NCBI GenBank assembly: GCA_963529855.1
Contig: CAURZK010000001.1
Coordinates: forward strand, 617,602 to 681,601
DNA: 64,000 bases
Direction: 5' to 3'
Origin: 34-65-8 sp963529855
GTDB taxonomy: Bacteria; Pseudomonadota; Alphaproteobacteria; Sphingomonadales; Sphingomonadaceae
The notes beneath the pieces are model-generated. The model had not been told where the DNA came from. It saw only the letters and a program-made list of their open reading frames with translations, and made no database searches. Positions 34,608 through 42,947 of this stretch are shown piece after piece. The position numbers and the translations under genes are program-made. The first letter of the stretch is position 1. Each line of letters starts with the position of its first letter.

Positions 34608-34766
34608 TCAGAAATCGATGGCGATGCCGTCCTTCACCCAGTCGCCATAACGGGTCGGGCTGAGGTCTTCGTCGTCCGCCATTTTCTGCGGCGCAGGGGC
34701 GGGATCGTTGGTCCAATGTGCCGGTTTGGCGAAGCCTTCGGGCCGCTGGGTCGCGCGCTTGGTCAT
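34608..34766 (-). CDS. DUF1674 / SDHAF4-like succinate dehydrogenase assembly factor
   Basis: 52 residues from the ATG at 34766. The C-terminus 'LSPTRYGDWVKDGIAIDF' is the DUF1674 signature (PTRYGDWE-x-G-x-x-x-DF). The mitochondrial homologue SDHAF4 binds and protects the flavinylated SdhA subunit. A longer start at 34802 is in frame but less likely. It is tucked tail-to-tail with the P450 and head-to-head with rsmB. Confidence 0.85.
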   Translation of the reverse strand: MTKRATQRPEGFAKPAHWTNDPAPAPQKMADDEDLSPTRYGDWVKDGIAIDF

Positions 34767-34822
34767 ACAGCGGAACATGCGCGCACTGGCGCCCGGTTTC
34801 AACCACCGCTAGGGCGCCCGCA

Positions 34823-36055
34823 ATGGTTCAGCCTTCCGGTATCCACGCGCGCAAGGCCGCGCTTCGCTTGCTCGACGCCGTGCTGCGCCGGGGCGAGACC
34901 CTCGATCAGGCGTTCGCCGCAGCGACCGGCGATGTGCGCAAGTTCGAGGACAAGGCGCTGGCCCGTGCGATCGCGACCGAGGCGCTGCGCTGGCTGATCG
35001 ACCTCGACGCATTGATCGACAGCGCCACTGCACGGCCCCTGCCCGCCGATGCCAAGCCGCGCATGGTCCTGCGCATGATGCTGGCCCAATGGCTGCGGCT
35101 GGGCACCCCGCCCCATGCGGTTGTGGCGACCGGGCTGGATTTGTTGAGCGGGGGACCGCGGCGTCTGGCGCACGGGGTGTTCGCCACGCTGACCAAGGCC
35201 GAGGCCAGCCTGCCCGCCGCACCCACCCTCCCCGCCGAGGTTGCCGCGCGCTGGGGTGAGCGCGGCGGCGCAATCGCCTCTGGCCTCGCCGAGCCGCCTC
35301 CCCTGGACCTCGCCCTGCGCGACTGGTCCGAAACGGCGCATTGGACCAATCAACTGGGCGGCGACAGTCTCGCGCCGGGCCACGTGCGCCTGCCGCGCGG
35401 CGCCAATGTCGAAAAACTGACGGGCTTCAAGGAAGGGGCATGGTGGGTACAGGATCTTGCCGCTTCGCTCCCTGCACGTCTGCTCGGGCCGGGCGAAGGT
35501 CGCCATGTTCTCGACCTCTGCGCCGCGCCGGGCGGCAAATCGCTGCAACTGGCTGCTGCGGGCTGGAACGTGACCGCGCTCGACGTATCGAAGCGGCGAC
35601 TGGAGCTGCTGCGCGACAATCTCAAGCGCACGAATCTCAAGGCTGGCATCGTCCGCGCCGATGCCCTGACGTGGGAACCCAGGCACAGGTTCGACGCGAT
35701 CCTGCTCGACGCGCCCTGCACTGCCACCGGCACCGCGCGCCGCCACCCCGACGTGCTCCACCGTATCGGCCCGCGCCAGATTGCGGAAATGGCCGAACTG
35801 CAGGCCGCGCTGCTGGCCAAGGCACAGGACTGGCTGAAACCGGGCGGGACGCTGGTCTACGCCGTCTGCTCTCTTGAAGACGCCGAAGGACCGGGGCAGG
35901 CCGCCAACGTCGCCCTCGCCCCGATGCCGGTAACGCCCGACGAAACCGCCACAGACATCTCACCCACCGCGGAAGGGTGGCTGCGCACCGATCCGGGGAT
36001 GTTGCGCGAAGCGGGCGGCCTCGACGGGTTCTTCATCGCGCGCTGGCGAGCCTAG
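34823..36055 (+). CDS. rsmB: 16S rRNA (cytosine-967 C5)-methyltransferase RsmB
   Basis: 410 residues. An N-terminal NusB-like RNA-binding domain ('ARKAALRLLDAVLRRGETLDQ' split across the first 30 residues) is followed by a SAM methyltransferase domain with 'VLDLCAAPGGKSLQLA', the PC motif 'LLDAPCTATGTARRHPD' and the second catalytic Cys in 'VYAVCSLEDAEG'. It methylates C967 of 16S rRNA. Its stop TAG shares the palindrome CTAG with the stop of the convergent msrA. Confidence 0.93.
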   Translation: MVQPSGIHARKAALRLLDAVLRRGETLDQAFAAATGDVRKFEDKALARAIATEALRWLIDLDALIDSATARPLPADAKPRMVLRMMLAQWLRLGTPPHAVVATGLDLLSGGPRRLAHGVFATLTKAEASLPAAPTLPAEVAARWGERGGAIASGLAEPPPLDLALRDWSETAHWTNQLGGDSLAPGHVRLPRGANVEKLTGFKEGAWWVQDLAASLPARLLGPGEGRHVLDLCAAPGGKSLQLAAAGWNVTALDVSKRRLELLRDNLKRTNLKAGIVRADALTWEPRHRFDAILLDAPCTATGTARRHPDVLHRIGPRQIAEMAELQAALLAKAQDWLKPGGTLVYAVCSLEDAEGPGQAANVALAPMPVTPDETATDISPTAEGWLRTDPGMLREAGGLDGFFIARWRA

Positions 36056-36597
36056 GCGCCGGCTTTCACCTTCGCGGCAAAGCTCTTGCGCAGCTTCTGC
36101 AGCTTGGGCGGGATCACGGCGAGGCAATAGGGGTTCCGCTGGCCTTCGCCTTCCCAGTATTCCTGATGATAGTCCTCGGCCGGGTACCACTGCGCCGGGC
36201 CTTCGATGGTGGTGACGGCGGCCTCGCCCTCGTGCTCGGCATTCCAGCGCGCGATCCCGGCCTCAGCCTCCGCGCGCTGTGCATCGTCCAGCGGGAAGAT
36301 CGCGCTGCGGTATTGCGTGCCGATGTCGTTGCCTTGGCGATTGAGCTGCGTCGGGTCGTGCGTGCCCATGAACACGTCGACGAGGTCGCCATAGGACAGG
36401 ACATCGGGATCGTAGGTAACCCGGATCGCCTCGGCATGGCCGGTTTCGCCGCTGCAGACTTCCTTGTAGGTCGGATCGGCCTTGGTCCCGCCGATATAGC
36501 CGCTTTCGACCTCGCTCACGCCGACCACGTCGCGGAACACCGCCTCGGTGCACCAGAAGCATCCGCCCGCGATAATCGCCTGTTCCTGCTTGCTCAC
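36052..36597 (-). CDS. msrA: Peptide-methionine (S)-S-oxide reductase MsrA
   Basis: 181 residues. Catalytic Cys 13 lies in 'AGGCFWCTEAVF', followed by 'YIGGTKADPTYKEVCSG', 'VTYDPDVLSYGDLVDVF' and 'EDYHQEYW'. It repairs methionine-S-sulfoxide. The GTG at 36597 was chosen because 'gaaggag' lies seven to eight bases before it and family members begin here; the open frame runs on to 36684. Complements msrB at 22430. Confidence 0.95.
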   Translation of the reverse strand: MSKQEQAIIAGGCFWCTEAVFRDVVGVSEVESGYIGGTKADPTYKEVCSGETGHAEAIRVTYDPDVLSYGDLVDVFMGTHDPTQLNRQGNDIGTQYRSAIFPLDDAQRAEAEAGIARWNAEHEGEAAVTTIEGPAQWYPAEDYHQEYWEGEGQRNPYCLAVIPPKLQKLRKSFAAKVKAGA

Positions 36598-36695
36598 TGA
36601 AAGTCTCCTTCGGCAGGGCAGATAGGGGCCCACCATGGACTTGTCATCGCCCAGTCGCTGCCTAGAGTGCGCCAACGCCTTCAAGGGAGAGAATC

Positions 36696-37541
36696 ATGCG
36701 TTTCCTCGCCGCCGCCATCGGCTGTGCCATCCTCGCCGCCAGCCCCGCCGCCGCGCAAGCACCCGCTGGCGGCACAAACGCCGCCTTCCTCGCCCAACAT
36801 GGCGAGACGCTTTCCGGGGCGATCAATCACCCGACCCGCGCCGAAGACCGTGCGCGCGATGCATTCCGCCACCCCGCCGAAACGCTGGCATTCTGGCAGA
36901 TCGCGCCGGACATGAAGGTCGGGGAATATGCGCCGGGTGGCCAGTGGTTCTCGCGGTTGCTGGGTCACTACCTCGGGGGCGAAGGCCAGTTGGTCGGCCT
37001 GTTTTTCTCCTCCACGATTTCGCCGGAGGCTGCCGCGCAGGAACGCCTGCGCGCCGCCGCGGCGAAATTCCCCGTCGATGTCGCAGGCTTCACCGGCCTG
37101 CCGGCGGACCGCTTCGCCGGCTATACACTCGATGGCGTTCCCGCGGATCAGAAGGGCACCTTCGACCGGATCATCGTTCCGCGCATGATGCACAACCTCC
37201 ACGGCCGCGGCATCGCGGACAGCGAATTGCGCGCCATGCGTGACCTGCTGAAGGACGACGGGATGCTGGGCATCGAGCAGCACCGCGCAAGGGCGGACGC
37301 TCCGTGGAGCTTTGCCAATGGATCAAAGGGTTACATGCGGGAGGAGGACGTGATCGACATCATGCGCCTCAACGGCTTCGAACTGGTCGGGAAGAGCGAG
37401 ATCAACGCCAATCCCAACGATACCGCCGATCACCCTGAGGGTGTTTGGGAAATGCCCCCGGTCCTGCGTACCAAGCGCGAAGACCTGAAGGACAAGGGCG
37501 AAAGCGACCGCATGACCCTGCTGTTCCGCAAGGCGCAGTAA
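36696..37541 (+). CDS. Secreted SAM-methyltransferase-fold protein (COG4798-like)
   Basis: 281 residues with a signal peptide ('MRFLAAAIGCAILAASPAAAQ'). The rest resembles class I methyltransferases ('KVGEYAPGGQWFSRLLGHYL', 'FDRIIVPRMMHNLHGRG', 'DLLKDDGMLGIEQHRAR'), but the usual glycine-rich SAM loop is replaced by 'GEYAPGGQWF'. Relatives with the same architecture are widespread in proteobacteria, with no known substrate. SAM is not expected in the periplasm, so either it does not methylate or the signal has another meaning. Confidence 0.8.
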   Translation: MRFLAAAIGCAILAASPAAAQAPAGGTNAAFLAQHGETLSGAINHPTRAEDRARDAFRHPAETLAFWQIAPDMKVGEYAPGGQWFSRLLGHYLGGEGQLVGLFFSSTISPEAAAQERLRAAAAKFPVDVAGFTGLPADRFAGYTLDGVPADQKGTFDRIIVPRMMHNLHGRGIADSELRAMRDLLKDDGMLGIEQHRARADAPWSFANGSKGYMREEDVIDIMRLNGFELVGKSEINANPNDTADHPEGVWEMPPVLRTKREDLKDKGESDRMTLLFRKAQ

Positions 37542-37587
37542 CCATACTGACGTTGCACGCGGCGGCGGGGCTCCCTAACTGGCGGGC

Positions 37588-38439
37588 ATGACCCAGATCA
37601 CCGTCGCCGCGCTGCAAGTCGCGCTTAATTCGCCCGACGAGGCGGACAACATTTCCGCTGTCGGCGAACTGGTTGAGCAGGCCGCCGCGCGGGGTGCGGA
37701 GATCATTCTCCCGCCCGAACTGTTCAGCGGCGAATATTTCTGCAAGCTGGAAGACGAGGCTCGCTTCGCCCTCGCCCGGCCCGTGCTCGAGCATCCCTCG
37801 GTCGTCGCCATGCGCAAGCTGGCGGCCAAGCTGAAGGTTGCGATCCCGACCAGCTTTTTCGAACGCGACGGGCACCATTATTACAACACCCTCGCCATGA
37901 TCGACGACCGGGGCGATATCATGGGCACTTACCGCAAGAGCCATATTCCGGATGGGCCGGGGTACGAGGAAAAGTACTATTTCCGCCCAGGCAACGACGG
38001 CTTCAAGGTGTGGGACGTCAAGGGCACGCGCATCGGCGTGGGGATCTGCTGGGACCAGTGGTATCCCGAATGCGCGCGGGTCATGGCGCTGCAGGGCGCC
38101 GAACTGCTATTCTATCCGACTGCTATCGGATCCGAACCATATGATAGCGACCTTGATACGAGCCGGATGTGGCGCCGGGCCATGCAAGGCCACGCAGTGT
38201 CCAACTGCATGCCGGTAATCGCGGCCAACCGGATTGGCACGGAAGATGGCCAGCGGTTTTACGGCCACAGCTTTATCACCAACGAATGGGGCGACTTCGT
38301 GTGCGAGTTCGGCGGGGAGGAAAGCGGCGTGCTGTTGGCAACGCTCGACCTCGCCCAGGCGGCGACGCACCGCGCCGGCATGGGCTTCTTCCGCGACCGC
38401 CGACCGCAGCTTTACACCCGCATTTGCGAGGACGTCTGA
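37588..38439 (+). CDS. aguB: N-carbamoylputrescine amidase
   Basis: 283 residues, nitrilase superfamily. Catalytic Glu 44 ('PPELFSGEY'), Lys 117 ('YRKSHIPDGPGY') and Cys 154 ('GICWDQWYPE'). The motifs around Lys and Cys match AguB-type enzymes, which convert N-carbamoylputrescine to putrescine in the agmatine route. The partner agmatine deiminase is not adjacent. Its end overlaps the start of folK. Confidence 0.93.
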   Translation: MTQITVAALQVALNSPDEADNISAVGELVEQAAARGAEIILPPELFSGEYFCKLEDEARFALARPVLEHPSVVAMRKLAAKLKVAIPTSFFERDGHHYYNTLAMIDDRGDIMGTYRKSHIPDGPGYEEKYYFRPGNDGFKVWDVKGTRIGVGICWDQWYPECARVMALQGAELLFYPTAIGSEPYDSDLDTSRMWRRAMQGHAVSNCMPVIAANRIGTEDGQRFYGHSFITNEWGDFVCEFGGEESGVLLATLDLAQAATHRAGMGFFRDRRPQLYTRICEDV

Positions 38440-38930
38440 GGCACCGCTACCTCGTCGCGCTGGGCGGCAACATGCGCCACCGGCGCCATGGGGCGCCCAA
38501 GCGGGTGATCGCGGCGGCGCTCGCCGCAATGGCGGATGCGGATGTGGAAGTGCTGGCGGCATCCCCCATCGCCGCGAGCGCGCCGATCGGTCCATCGCGG
38601 CGGACCTATGCCAATGCCGCCGCACTGGTCGACAGCGCCCGCGATCCCCCGGCTTTGCTCGCGCTGCTCCAGCATATCGAGCAGCGCTTCGGCCGCTGTC
38701 GGCGCGGCCAACGCTGGAGCGCCCGCGTGCTCGATCTCGATCTGATCCTGTGGAGCGGGGGTTCATGGCACGATGCGCATCTCACCCTGCCCCACCCCGC
38801 CTTCCGGGACCGCGCCTTCGTGCTTGGCCCCGCTCGCGCGATCGCGCCGGGATGGCGCGATCCGCTGACCGGCCTGACGGTTGCCCAGCTTCATCGCCGC
38901 TTGACCCGCCCGCGCCCCCTGCCTAGGTGA
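38424..38930 (+). CDS. folK: 2-amino-4-hydroxy-6-hydroxymethyldihydropteridine pyrophosphokinase
   Basis: About 168 residues. 'HRYLVALGGNMRHRRHG' is the HPPK start region, with 'QRFGRCRRGQRWSARVLDLDLILW' split across the core and 'LTLPHPAFRDRAFVLGP' near the end. It pyrophosphorylates the pterin precursor of folate. The start is uncertain: no ATG lies before the conserved 'YLVALG'. TTG at 38424 is used here; CTG at 38436, overlapping the aguB stop by four bases, is the alternative. Confidence 0.88.
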   Translation: MRGRLRHRYLVALGGNMRHRRHGAPKRVIAAALAAMADADVEVLAASPIAASAPIGPSRRTYANAAALVDSARDPPALLALLQHIEQRFGRCRRGQRWSARVLDLDLILWSGGSWHDAHLTLPHPAFRDRAFVLGPARAIAPGWRDPLTGLTVAQLHRRLTRPRPLPR

Positions 38931-38944
38931 CCGACCGGTGGTGT

Positions 38945-39020
38945 GGGCCCTTAGCTCAGTCGGTAGAGCAACTGACTTTTAATCAGTGGGTCGCAGGTTC
39001 GAATCCTGCAGGGCTCACCA
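38945..39020 (+). tRNA. tRNA-Lys (anticodon UUU)
   Basis: 76 bases with encoded CCA. The acceptor pair GGGCCCT/AGGGCTC contains one G-U. The D-arm is GCTCAGTCGGTAGAGC, the anticodon stem-loop CTGACTTTTAATCAG gives TTT, and the T-arm is GCAGGTTCGAATCCTGC. Confidence 0.98.
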
Positions 39021-39099
39021 CCGCGCCGCAGCCGTGTCCCGCATTGCCATCTGCGCAGCTTGCCCTACCAAGGTGTCTTGCTCGTACTAAGGAGCGGTG

Positions 39100-40614
39100 A
39101 TGGCGGCAGATCCCGAGCGCATTCCGGTGATTGTCGGCGTGGGGCAGGTCAACGACCGGCCTGAGCGGCCTGAAGAGGGGCGCGATCCCGGCCAATTGAT
39201 GGTTGCCGCGCTGCGGCTGGCGGACGAGGACGCGGGCGGGGGCTGGTTGGCGGCATGCGATTCGCTCGCCCTGGTCAGCCAGATCTCGTTTCCACACCTC
39301 AACCCGCTGACCGACGTGGTCGCCGACGCGATCGGCGCAAAACCCGCCCACCGTTTCCAGACCGCACTTCCCAATGGCGACAGTCCGATCCTGCTGCTGC
39401 ACCGCGCCGCCAACCGGATCGGCGCGGGGGAGAGCAGGATCTGCGTCGTTGCTGGTGGGGAGGCGCTGCGCACTGCTGCCCATCTCGCGCGGGCCAGGGC
39501 TGCTGCAGAGGGATCGGAAGCAAGGCATGACGCGCTGCGCGATGCCGCGCACCGGCGCAAGGTCGGCTATCGCCAGAGCTACGGTCTGACCGTGCCGGTC
39601 GACGTCTACCCGCTCTACGAAAACGCCTGCCGTGCAGCGCACGGCCAGACGCTGGACGAAGCGCAGCAGGAGAGTGCGGCGATCTGGGCACTGTTTTCCG
39701 AAGTCGCCGCCGCCAATCCCGCCGCCTGGATCCGCACTGCCAAAAGCGCGGCCGAAATCGCCACGCCGTCGGCCGATAATCGCCCGATCGCGCATCCCTA
39801 TACCAAGCTGATGGTTGCCAATGCGTCGGTCAACCAGGGCGCAGCCTTCATCGTCACGAGCCTTGGCGAAGCGCGGCGGCGCGGGGTGGCGGACGACCAA
39901 CTGGTCTATGTCGGTCTTGGCGCTGCCGCGCACGAAAGCGACGACTTTCTCCAGCGCGATACGTTCGCCGCCTCGCCCAGCATGGCGGTGGTCTTGCAAC
40001 GCACCCTGGCGCTGAACGGGATCACGACCGCCGACGTCGATTATGCCGAGCTTTACAGCTGCTTCCCCTGTGTGCCCAAGATGGCGCGGCGGGTAATCGA
40101 CTGGCCGATCGATCGCCCGGCGACCGTGTTCGGCGGGCTGACTTTCGGCGGGGGGCCAATCGGCAATTACATGAGCCACGCCGCGGCGAGCATGGTCGAG
40201 AAGCTGCGCGCCGAACCGGGCACCGGGCTGCTGTTCGCCAATGGCGGTTATGCCACGCACAACCACGCGATCGTGCTGACCAGCGCGCCCAACCCCGCGC
40301 TTACCTTCCCGCAGCAATTCGATTTCCAGAAAGAGGCAGATGCGGCGCGCGGGCCGGTGCCCGATCTGGACGAGGATTACGAAGGGCCGGCAACGATCGA
40401 GACCTTCACGGTTCATTATGGCCGCGACGGCGCCCCGCGCCTCGGCACGATCGTGGCGCGCACGCCGGACGGTAGCCGGACGCTCGCGGCAGTCATGCCG
40501 GACGATGTGGCGACCATCGCGTGGCTGACCGGCGGGCGCGAGGAACCGGTCGGAGCGACGGGCCGGATCGAGCAGGGTCGCGGGCCCTTGCGCGAATGGG
40601 TGCGCGAGCATTAG
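39100..40614 (+). CDS. Thiolase-like acetyl-CoA acetyltransferase family protein
   Basis: 504 residues. 'IPVIVGVGQVNDRP' at the N-terminus and the C-terminal thiolase half ('YAELYSCFPCVPKMARR', 'TFGGGPIGNYMSHAAASM', 'ANGGYATHNHAIVL') indicate the thiolase superfamily, of the SCP-x/acetyl-CoA acetyltransferase type with an extra C-terminal domain. It may cleave or form acyl-CoA bonds. ATG at 39100 follows 'aaggag'; a GTG lies just before it at 39097. It heads a run of CoA-metabolism genes. Substrate unknown. Confidence 0.85.
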   Translation: MAADPERIPVIVGVGQVNDRPERPEEGRDPGQLMVAALRLADEDAGGGWLAACDSLALVSQISFPHLNPLTDVVADAIGAKPAHRFQTALPNGDSPILLLHRAANRIGAGESRICVVAGGEALRTAAHLARARAAAEGSEARHDALRDAAHRRKVGYRQSYGLTVPVDVYPLYENACRAAHGQTLDEAQQESAAIWALFSEVAAANPAAWIRTAKSAAEIATPSADNRPIAHPYTKLMVANASVNQGAAFIVTSLGEARRRGVADDQLVYVGLGAAAHESDDFLQRDTFAASPSMAVVLQRTLALNGITTADVDYAELYSCFPCVPKMARRVIDWPIDRPATVFGGLTFGGGPIGNYMSHAAASMVEKLRAEPGTGLLFANGGYATHNHAIVLTSAPNPALTFPQQFDFQKEADAARGPVPDLDEDYEGPATIETFTVHYGRDGAPRLGTIVARTPDGSRTLAAVMPDDVATIAWLTGGREEPVGATGRIEQGRGPLREWVREH

Positions 40615-40681
40615 CTTTTGCAGCGATAAGTTTCACCGTGCTATCGATCCGGGCCAGACACGAATCCCGGGAGAGACGCGC

Positions 40682-42106
40682 ATGACCGACTATCGCAACC
40701 TGATCGACGGCCAGATGACCGACAACGGCCAGTGGCTCGACGTCGTGAACCCCGCGAACGAGCAGGTGATCGGCCGCGTACCGGCCTGCGGCAAGGACGA
40801 GCTGGACCAGGCGGTCGCCGCCGCGCGCCGCGCGTTCAAGACCTGGTCGAAGACGCCGATCGCGGAACGCCGCGCCGCGGTTCAGGCAATCTCCGCGATC
40901 ATCAAGGAAAACGCCGACGAGCTGCATCGCCTGCTGACATCGGAACAGGGCAAGCCGCACGCGCAGGCCAAGGGCGAGATCATCGGCGCATCGATGATGG
41001 CTGCGGCACAGGCGACGCTGGACCTGGAAGACGAGATAAACGAGGATTCCGACACCCGCCTCAGCCGCACCCGGCGCGTGCCGGTGGGCGTCGTTGGCGG
41101 TATCGTGCCGTGGAATTTCCCGGTGATGATGGCGGTTCAGAAGATCGCACCTGCGATCCTGTCGGGCTGCACGATCGTATTGAAGCCCTCGCCCTTTACC
41201 CCGCTCACGACGTTGCGGCTGGCCGAACTGATCAAGGACGCGGTTCCGGCGGGCGTCGTCAACGTGATCACGGGCGAGGATACGCTTGGCCCGCTGATCA
41301 CCGAGCATGCCGATATCGACAAAATCACCTTCACCGGCTCCACCGCGACCGGCAAGAAGATCATGGAAGGGGCCAGCAAGGACCTGAAACGGATCACGCT
41401 GGAACTGGGCGGCAACGATGCCTCGATCGTGCTGCCGGATGCCGATGTCAAGAAGGTGGCCGAGCAACTGTTCTGGTCGAGCTTCTCCAATGCCGGGCAG
41501 ATCTGCGTCGCTGCCAAGCGGGTCTATATCCACGAGGACATCTACGACGATCTCAGCAAGGCGATCGCTGACTATGCCAGGACGGTAAAGGTTGGCGACG
41601 GTTCGGAACAGGGGACCGGGGTCGGGCCTATCCAGAACAGGAAGCAATACGAACGCGTGCTGGAATTGATTCAGGACGCCAGGGACAAGGGGTACAAGTT
41701 CCTGGCCGGCGGCGATGCGGGCGACCCGTCGGGCACCGGCTACTATGTCCCGATCACGATCCTCGACAATCCCCCCGAAGACGCGCGGATCGTGGCCGAG
41801 GAACAGTTCGGACCGGTCATGCCACTGATGAAATTCTCGACCGACGAGGAAGTCATCGAACGCGCCAACAATTCCGAATACGGGCTCGCCGGCGCGGTCT
41901 GGACCAAGGACACCGACCGCGGGGTAAAGATAGCCGAACAGCTGGAAACGGGCACGGTGTGGATCAACGAATACCTGCACCTGTCGCCCTTCGCCCCGTT
42001 CGGCGGCCACAAGCAATCGGGCTTCGGCGCCGAATACGGCAAGGAAGGCCTGCTTGAATTCACTTACCCGCAGGTCATCACGGTGAAGAAGAACGCCAAC
42101 GTCTGA
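40682..42106 (+). CDS. Aldehyde dehydrogenase family protein
   Basis: 474 residues: 'IVPWNFPVMMAVQKIAP', 'ITFTGSTATGKKIMEG', Glu in 'ITLELGGNDASIVL', Cys in 'NAGQICVAAKRVYI' and 'EEQFGPVMPLM'. A canonical NAD(P)+-dependent ALDH. It lies 68 bases after the thiolase-like gene and seven before the hydratase gene, so it probably supplies a carboxylic acid to a CoA-dependent breakdown pathway. The ATG follows 'gggagag'. Confidence 0.92.
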   Translation: MTDYRNLIDGQMTDNGQWLDVVNPANEQVIGRVPACGKDELDQAVAAARRAFKTWSKTPIAERRAAVQAISAIIKENADELHRLLTSEQGKPHAQAKGEIIGASMMAAAQATLDLEDEINEDSDTRLSRTRRVPVGVVGGIVPWNFPVMMAVQKIAPAILSGCTIVLKPSPFTPLTTLRLAELIKDAVPAGVVNVITGEDTLGPLITEHADIDKITFTGSTATGKKIMEGASKDLKRITLELGGNDASIVLPDADVKKVAEQLFWSSFSNAGQICVAAKRVYIHEDIYDDLSKAIADYARTVKVGDGSEQGTGVGPIQNRKQYERVLELIQDARDKGYKFLAGGDAGDPSGTGYYVPITILDNPPEDARIVAEEQFGPVMPLMKFSTDEEVIERANNSEYGLAGAVWTKDTDRGVKIAEQLETGTVWINEYLHLSPFAPFGGHKQSGFGAEYGKEGLLEFTYPQVITVKKNANV

Positions 42107-42113
42107 TTACGCG

Positions 42114-42947
42114 ATGGACAACGCATGGACAGCGTGGATCGGCCGCAGTCAGGTCGTGACGGAGGAGATCTGGGCGCCGCGTGCCGCCCAGCTCGCTGCC
42201 ACGCTCGACCTGGCCGCTGCCCCGGACGATGGTGAGCCGCTGCCGCCCGGATGGCAGTGGCTGTTTTTCAATACTGCCGCCCGTCAGAGCGAGCTGGGCG
42301 AGGATGGTCACCCGCGGCGCGGCGGATTCCTGCCGCCGATCGACCTACCCCGCCGGATGTGGGCGGGCAGCCGGCTGACCTACCGCGCTCCGCTGACGAT
42401 CGGAACCCTCGCGGAAAAGCGCAGCGAGATTGCCAGCATCGACAGCAAGACGGGGCGCAGCGGCACGCTGGTTTTCGTGACCCTGCGCCATGTCATCTCG
42501 CAAGGCAGCGTGATTGCGATCGAGGAGGAGCAGGACCTCGTCTACCGCGCCCCGTCTGCGCCCGGTGATCCGGCGCCGCAGGGCAAGCCCGCCCCGCGCG
42601 CGCAGTGGAGCGAGCCGGTCCACCCCGATGCGCCGCTGCTGTTCCGCTATTCCGCACTGACCTTCAACGGGCACCGCATTCATTACGATGCGCCCTATGC
42701 CACCGGAGTGGAAGGCTACCCCGCGCTGGTCGTCCATGGACCGCTGACCGCGACCCTGCTGCAGGGTTTTGCCACCCGATTGCGGCCTGGCGCGCGCCTG
42801 ACAGGCTTCAGCTTTCGCGGTCTTGCTCCACTGTTCGTTGACCGGACGTTCCACCTCGAGGCGGCAGAAGGGGAAACCGGCCTGTCGCTGTGGGCGCGCA
42901 ACGAGCGCGGCGAGATGGCGATGCAGGCCGAGGCCGCTTTCGCCTAG
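42114..42947 (+). CDS. MaoC-like acyl-CoA hydratase/dehydratase (FAS1-like dehydratase type)
   Basis: 277 residues. An N-terminal MaoC-like domain of the FAS1-like dehydratase type ('PPIDLPRRMWAGSRLTYRAP') is followed by 'FRYSALTFNGHRIHYDAPYA', with Asn/His as expected for the hydratase active site, and 'LVVHGPLTATLL'. Similar proteins are annotated as mesaconyl-C4-CoA hydratase or HTD2-like. It probably hydrates an enoyl-CoA. Its stop shares the palindrome CTAG with the convergent acyl-CoA dehydrogenase gene. Confidence 0.85.
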   Translation: MDNAWTAWIGRSQVVTEEIWAPRAAQLAATLDLAAAPDDGEPLPPGWQWLFFNTAARQSELGEDGHPRRGGFLPPIDLPRRMWAGSRLTYRAPLTIGTLAEKRSEIASIDSKTGRSGTLVFVTLRHVISQGSVIAIEEEQDLVYRAPSAPGDPAPQGKPAPRAQWSEPVHPDAPLLFRYSALTFNGHRIHYDAPYATGVEGYPALVVHGPLTATLLQGFATRLRPGARLTGFSFRGLAPLFVDRTFHLEAAEGETGLSLWARNERGEMAMQAEAAFA

